Source: Bacillota bacterium (GTDB lineage Bacteria; Bacillota; Clostridia; Clostridiales; Caloramatoraceae). From it: DNA of 8,753 bases. Each line of letters starts with the position of its first letter. Within the stretch, counting starts at the first letter, position 1. The notes under the pieces were generated by a model. The model saw nothing but the letters and a program-made list of their open reading frames with translations. It was not told the DNA's origin and did not search any database. Positions 6,747 through 8,753 of this stretch are shown one piece after another. The position numbers and the translations under genes are program-made. The stretch is from NCBI GenBank assembly GCA_023389275.1, contig JAEWEN010000060.1, positions 1-8,753 of the forward strand. Reading direction: 5' to 3'.

Positions 6747-7205
6747 TTAAATAGAAAATATTTTCCCAAATAATAATCTAACTAAAGGAGATACAATAAG
6801 TAAATTAAGTGGTAGTGCAGCAATAAAGTTTCTAGCTATACATAATGGATAGATTTTTAGAGCCTCACTACTAAAACCAGCAGCAACAATAGCACCGTAC
6901 ATAGACATAAATAGTACCATTCCAACTACCATACAAATTGAAATAGCCAAAATAATTTTTATTTGTTTAGTATCTTTGTTTGGTTTTACAATTTTAAATG
7001 CAATTGGTTTAGCAATTTTACCAACAATAAATACATCTAATAAAAGCGCTACGAAAAATCCTGGCCAAAAGTCTTTTAATAAATGATTAAAAAGCTGAGG
7101 ATTTAATCCTTCATTTAATATCATGTTGTATAAGGTCATAAAAAGAACCATACCAAAACACATCATTAGTGTAAAAATAAATCTTTGAAATTTTGTTTGT
7201 CCCAT
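6747..7205 (-). CDS. DUF2798-like membrane protein with two repeated halves
   Basis: The 152-aa protein has four predicted membrane helices (about 9-30, 47-62, 84-109, 122-140). It is an internal duplication: GMVLFMTLYNMILNEG at 18-33 matches GMVLFMSMYGAIVAAG at 95-110, an offset of 77 residues. Each half has the helix-loop-helix layout of DUF2798 proteins, whose function is not known. The start is ATG 7205-7203 behind AGGGGG (7220-7215) with 9-nt spacing. The longer reading from TTG 7238 lies inside an operator and has no ribosome binding site. A near-consensus promoter flanked by two identical palindromes precedes it, and a MarR-family regulator is divergent. Expression is therefore probably repressed by that regulator and released by some ligand or stress. 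A stress, efflux or membrane role is only guessed from this context. Confidence 0.82.
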   Translation of the reverse strand: MGQTKFQRFIFTLMMCFGMVLFMTLYNMILNEGLNPQLFNHLLKDFWPGFFVALLLDVFIVGKIAKPIAFKIVKPNKDTKQIKIILAISICMVVGMVLFMSMYGAIVAAGFSSEALKIYPLCIARNFIAALPLNLLIVSPLVRLLFGKIFSI

Positions 7206-7233
7206 GTTTAATTGCCCCCTAAAAATGAAAAGT

Positions 7234-7248
7234 GTCAACTAAGTTGAC
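7234..7248. promoter_or_regulatory. Operator palindrome 1 (GTCAACTAAGTTGAC)
   Basis: This is a perfect 7+1+7 palindrome covering about +1 to +15 of the DUF2798-like promoter. It is identical to the copy at 7279-7293. The likely ligand is the adjacent MarR-family protein, since MarR dimers bind such dyads. Confidence 0.8.
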
Positions 7249-7254
7249 TTGATA

Positions 7255-7283
7255 AGTATAGCAATAGCTAAAAATATTGTCAA
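7255..7283 (-). promoter_or_regulatory. Near-consensus promoter of the DUF2798-like gene
   Basis: On the minus strand TTGACA (7283-7278) is followed after exactly 17 bp by TATACT (7260-7255). The predicted start of transcription is near 7248, about 43 nt upstream of the ATG. The -35 lies in palindrome 2 (7279-7293), and the start point touches palindrome 1 (7234-7248). Confidence 0.75.
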
Positions 7284-7293
7284 CTAAGTTGAC
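7279..7293. promoter_or_regulatory. Operator palindrome 2 (GTCAACTAAGTTGAC)
   Basis: This second perfect copy is 45 bp from the first (centre to centre); the identity extends to 18 nt (TGTCAACTAAGTTGACTT). It covers the minus-strand -35 TTGACA. It also supplies TTGACT (7289-7294) toward the marR side, 18 bp before TAAAAA (7313-7318), so one bound dimer could cover divergent -35 elements. Confidence 0.8.
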
Positions 7294-7320
7294 TTAAAAA
7301 TCTAGATTTTAATAAAAATG

Positions 7321-7329
7321 TGTTACAAT
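7321..7329 (+). promoter_or_regulatory. Candidate extended -10 promoter for the MarR gene
   Basis: TGT followed by TACAAT (7324-7329) forms an extended -10 element 28 bp before the ATG. An alternative is TTGACT (7289-7294) with TAAAAA at 18 bp. Which is used cannot be decided from sequence. Confidence 0.4.
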
Positions 7330-7357
7330 ATATAAAAATATAAAATAAGGTGAGAAA

Positions 7358-7771
7358 ATGAAAAAAGATTTAAGCATAATAGATTTAGTAAGTGAAAAAC
7401 ATATTTTTCTTAGACGAGAGGTTGAAGATAGATGGTCTGAAAGTGAGGAAGAAAGTATATCACATACAGAAGGACTTCTTTTAGCTAAAATTAATATGGG
7501 GAAAATATCTATTGCAGAGGTAGCAAGACAAGCAAATATATCTCGTCAAGCAATGTTTAAATGTGCTAAAAAGTTAGAGGCAAGAGGATATTTAAAATTT
7601 GTTGTAAGCCAAGGAAATAAATATACTGAACTTACAGATAAAGGGAAAGATTATTGTAGAAAAAGTGATGAGTTAAAGCTTAAAATAGAGCAGGAAATAT
7701 CAAAGATTTTAGGAATAGATAAAGTAGAAATGCTTAAAGATATTTTAAATAAAAATTGGATAGTTAAATAA
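7358..7771 (+). CDS. MarR-family transcriptional regulator
   Basis: The 137-aa winged-helix protein has the typical MarR length. Helix-turn-helix residues lie at about 50-74 (ISIAEVARQANISRQAMFKC), with the recognition helix beginning near S62. A wing follows at about 81-93 (VVSQGNKYTELTDKG), and flanking helices likely dimerise. It lies divergent to the DUF2798-like gene across a spacer carrying two identical palindromes, so it probably represses that gene and perhaps itself. Start ATG 7358 follows AAGGTGAG (7347-7354), a site placed rather close. No terminator is visible after the stop, so the deaminase-like frame starting 38 bp later may be on the same transcript. The inducing ligand is unknown; MarR proteins commonly answer to phenolics, antibiotics or oxidants. 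Confidence 0.85.
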   Translation: MKKDLSIIDLVSEKHIFLRREVEDRWSESEEESISHTEGLLLAKINMGKISIAEVARQANISRQAMFKCAKKLEARGYLKFVVSQGNKYTELTDKGKDYCRKSDELKLKIEQEISKILGIDKVEMLKDILNKNWIVK

Positions 7772-7809
7772 ATAGATAAAACAAGTGGCACATTGAGGTA
7801 GACAAAATT

Positions 7810-8753
7810 ATGGAGTGTATGACGGAAAAGAAAAAGCGAATAAAAATAAGTAGTTTAAAAGATTTTAAAGATGAGATAAAAAAAGAAGGTTTTGAAATAA
7901 ATAAATCTAATGAAGAAGACTTTAAAAAAGAGTTTGGGAAAATTTTTAATATAGATAGTAGTTTAATAGAAAATATATATACATGAATTGAAGGAAAAAA
8001 TATTACCTATAAGGTAAATGATATTAATGATTTAATTGATTATATAGAAAAAATCATATTATTTGAAAATGAATATAATAGTTTATGGAAAAAGTTAAGT
8101 AAAATAGAAAAGTTAAATATAGATAGAATTGAATATGAAAGAGAGCCGTGTTTTCAGGAAGATGTTGATAATATACTAAATATTATAGAGAAATTGTCAA
8201 ATGAAATATCTTCTGAAATAGATGAGAAAGACAAAATAAAGCTAATAAATTTAGAAAATGAAATAGATAAAGACTATCTTTATGCAAAAGATATTGAACT
8301 TTTAAAGAAAATACTTATAAATTCAAATGAAAATGCAAAAGAAGTGTATAACGAAGATACTAAAATTAAAACAGTATCTATAAAAATACCTAAGAAAATA
8401 AATTATTCATATAGTAAAGCTGAAAAAGGTAGTGTATTGTATCATGAATATTTAAGTAATAATGTGCCAAGAATCCAGCGCTTAATAAGGAATATAAGTA
8501 AATATATAAAGGTTCATGAAAATGAAAATTCATTTAATATACATCAAAGTGAAGCACTACAAGATTCTATAAACATAGCATTAGCAGTGTATGATAAAAA
8601 AGAATTTAAAGCGATTAGTGGAAGTAATGAAATACATAATTATTGCAAAGCACCATTAAAAGAAAATGCAGCTTTTAAAAGTAGAAAAGTAAACAAGCTA
8701 GGTAAGTTAGGCATAGGATATGATAGAGTTAATGACAGTGAAAAAAAGATACT
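7810..8753 (+). pseudogene. Deaminase-domain (toxin-like) protein, one in-frame TGA; runs off right edge
   Basis: One frame stays open for 944 bases to the right edge apart from a TGA at 7984-7986 (codon 59). The upstream part is a Lys/Glu-rich segment starting MECMTEKKKRIKISSLKDF. The downstream 255 codons are charged and mostly helical (about 60-260) and then reach FKAISGSNEIHNYC (about 266-279) and KVNKLGKLGIGYDRVNDSEK (about 293-312). I recognise this last segment as the start of a deaminase domain found in bacterial polymorphic toxin-type proteins. D309-S-E311 could be the DxE-type zinc/proton motif, and the expected CxxC would lie beyond the window. That match is from memory. No good restart codon follows the TGA, so the full protein would need read-through, or the gene is a recent nonsense pseudogene. 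Start ATG 7810 has GAGG (7795-7798) 11 nt upstream; ATG 7819 is the alternative. Confidence 0.6.

Noticed and set aside
7206..7238. Longer DUF2798-like start at TTG 7238
   Set aside because: This TTG is part of operator palindrome 1 and has no ribosome binding site; AGGGGG fits ATG 7205.
7772..7809. Terminator or separate promoter after the MarR gene
   Set aside because: No hairpin with T-tract and no convincing -35/-10 pair is visible in these 38 bases.
7984..7986. TGA as selenocysteine codon
   Set aside because: No selenoprotein family resemblance, only a weak AT-rich 5-bp hairpin downstream, and no selenocysteine genes in view; nonsense mutation or error is simpler.

Overview
This is an AT-rich window with A/T-ending codons, strong GGAGG-type ribosome binding sites and hairpin/T-tract terminators. 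It looks like chromosomal DNA of a low-GC Firmicute, most likely Clostridium sensu stricto. That assignment is inferred from composition and protein style; there is no rRNA or other marker. I see no tRNA, rRNA, CRISPR array, insertion sequence or phage gene.

The layout is unusual in its regularity. The first eight genes alternate strand (-,+,-,+,-,+,-,+), so seven of them stand alone as single-gene transcription units. Three convergent pairs each share one bidirectional hairpin terminator (about 1919-1955, 3677-3718 and 6704-6742). Four divergent pairs share short promoter regions (about 555-697, 3111-3255, 5760-5942 and 7206-7357).

Left to right: (1) a phospholipid N-methyltransferase-like gene on the minus strand, running off the left edge and broken by a 10-bp tandem duplication; (2) a cytosine-deaminase-like amidohydrolase; (3) a CynX/NimT-type MFS transporter; (4) a small membrane-anchored protein of unknown function; (5) a class B penicillin-binding protein with the PBP2a (MecA)-like domain order; (6) a membrane-anchored alpha/beta hydrolase; (7) a four-helix membrane protein made of two DUF2798-like halves; (8) a divergent MarR-family regulator; (9) a long reading frame in the last 944 bases, interrupted by one in-frame TGA, whose right end resembles the start of a toxin-type deaminase domain.

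The clearest regulatory module is the DUF2798-like gene with its divergent MarR gene. Two identical 15-bp perfect palindromes (GTCAACTAAGTTGAC), 45 bp apart, cover the -35 box and the predicted transcription start of a near-consensus promoter. This is a simple repressor circuit that can be read from the sequence. The amidohydrolase and MFS transporter are convergent neighbours and may handle related nitrogenous compounds, but that link is only inferred.

The two most unusual items are both disrupted reading frames. One is the methyltransferase with a 2.7-copy 10-bp repeat, which could be reversible. The other is the deaminase-like frame with a single TGA. I did not find convincing evidence of an entirely new multi-gene system.
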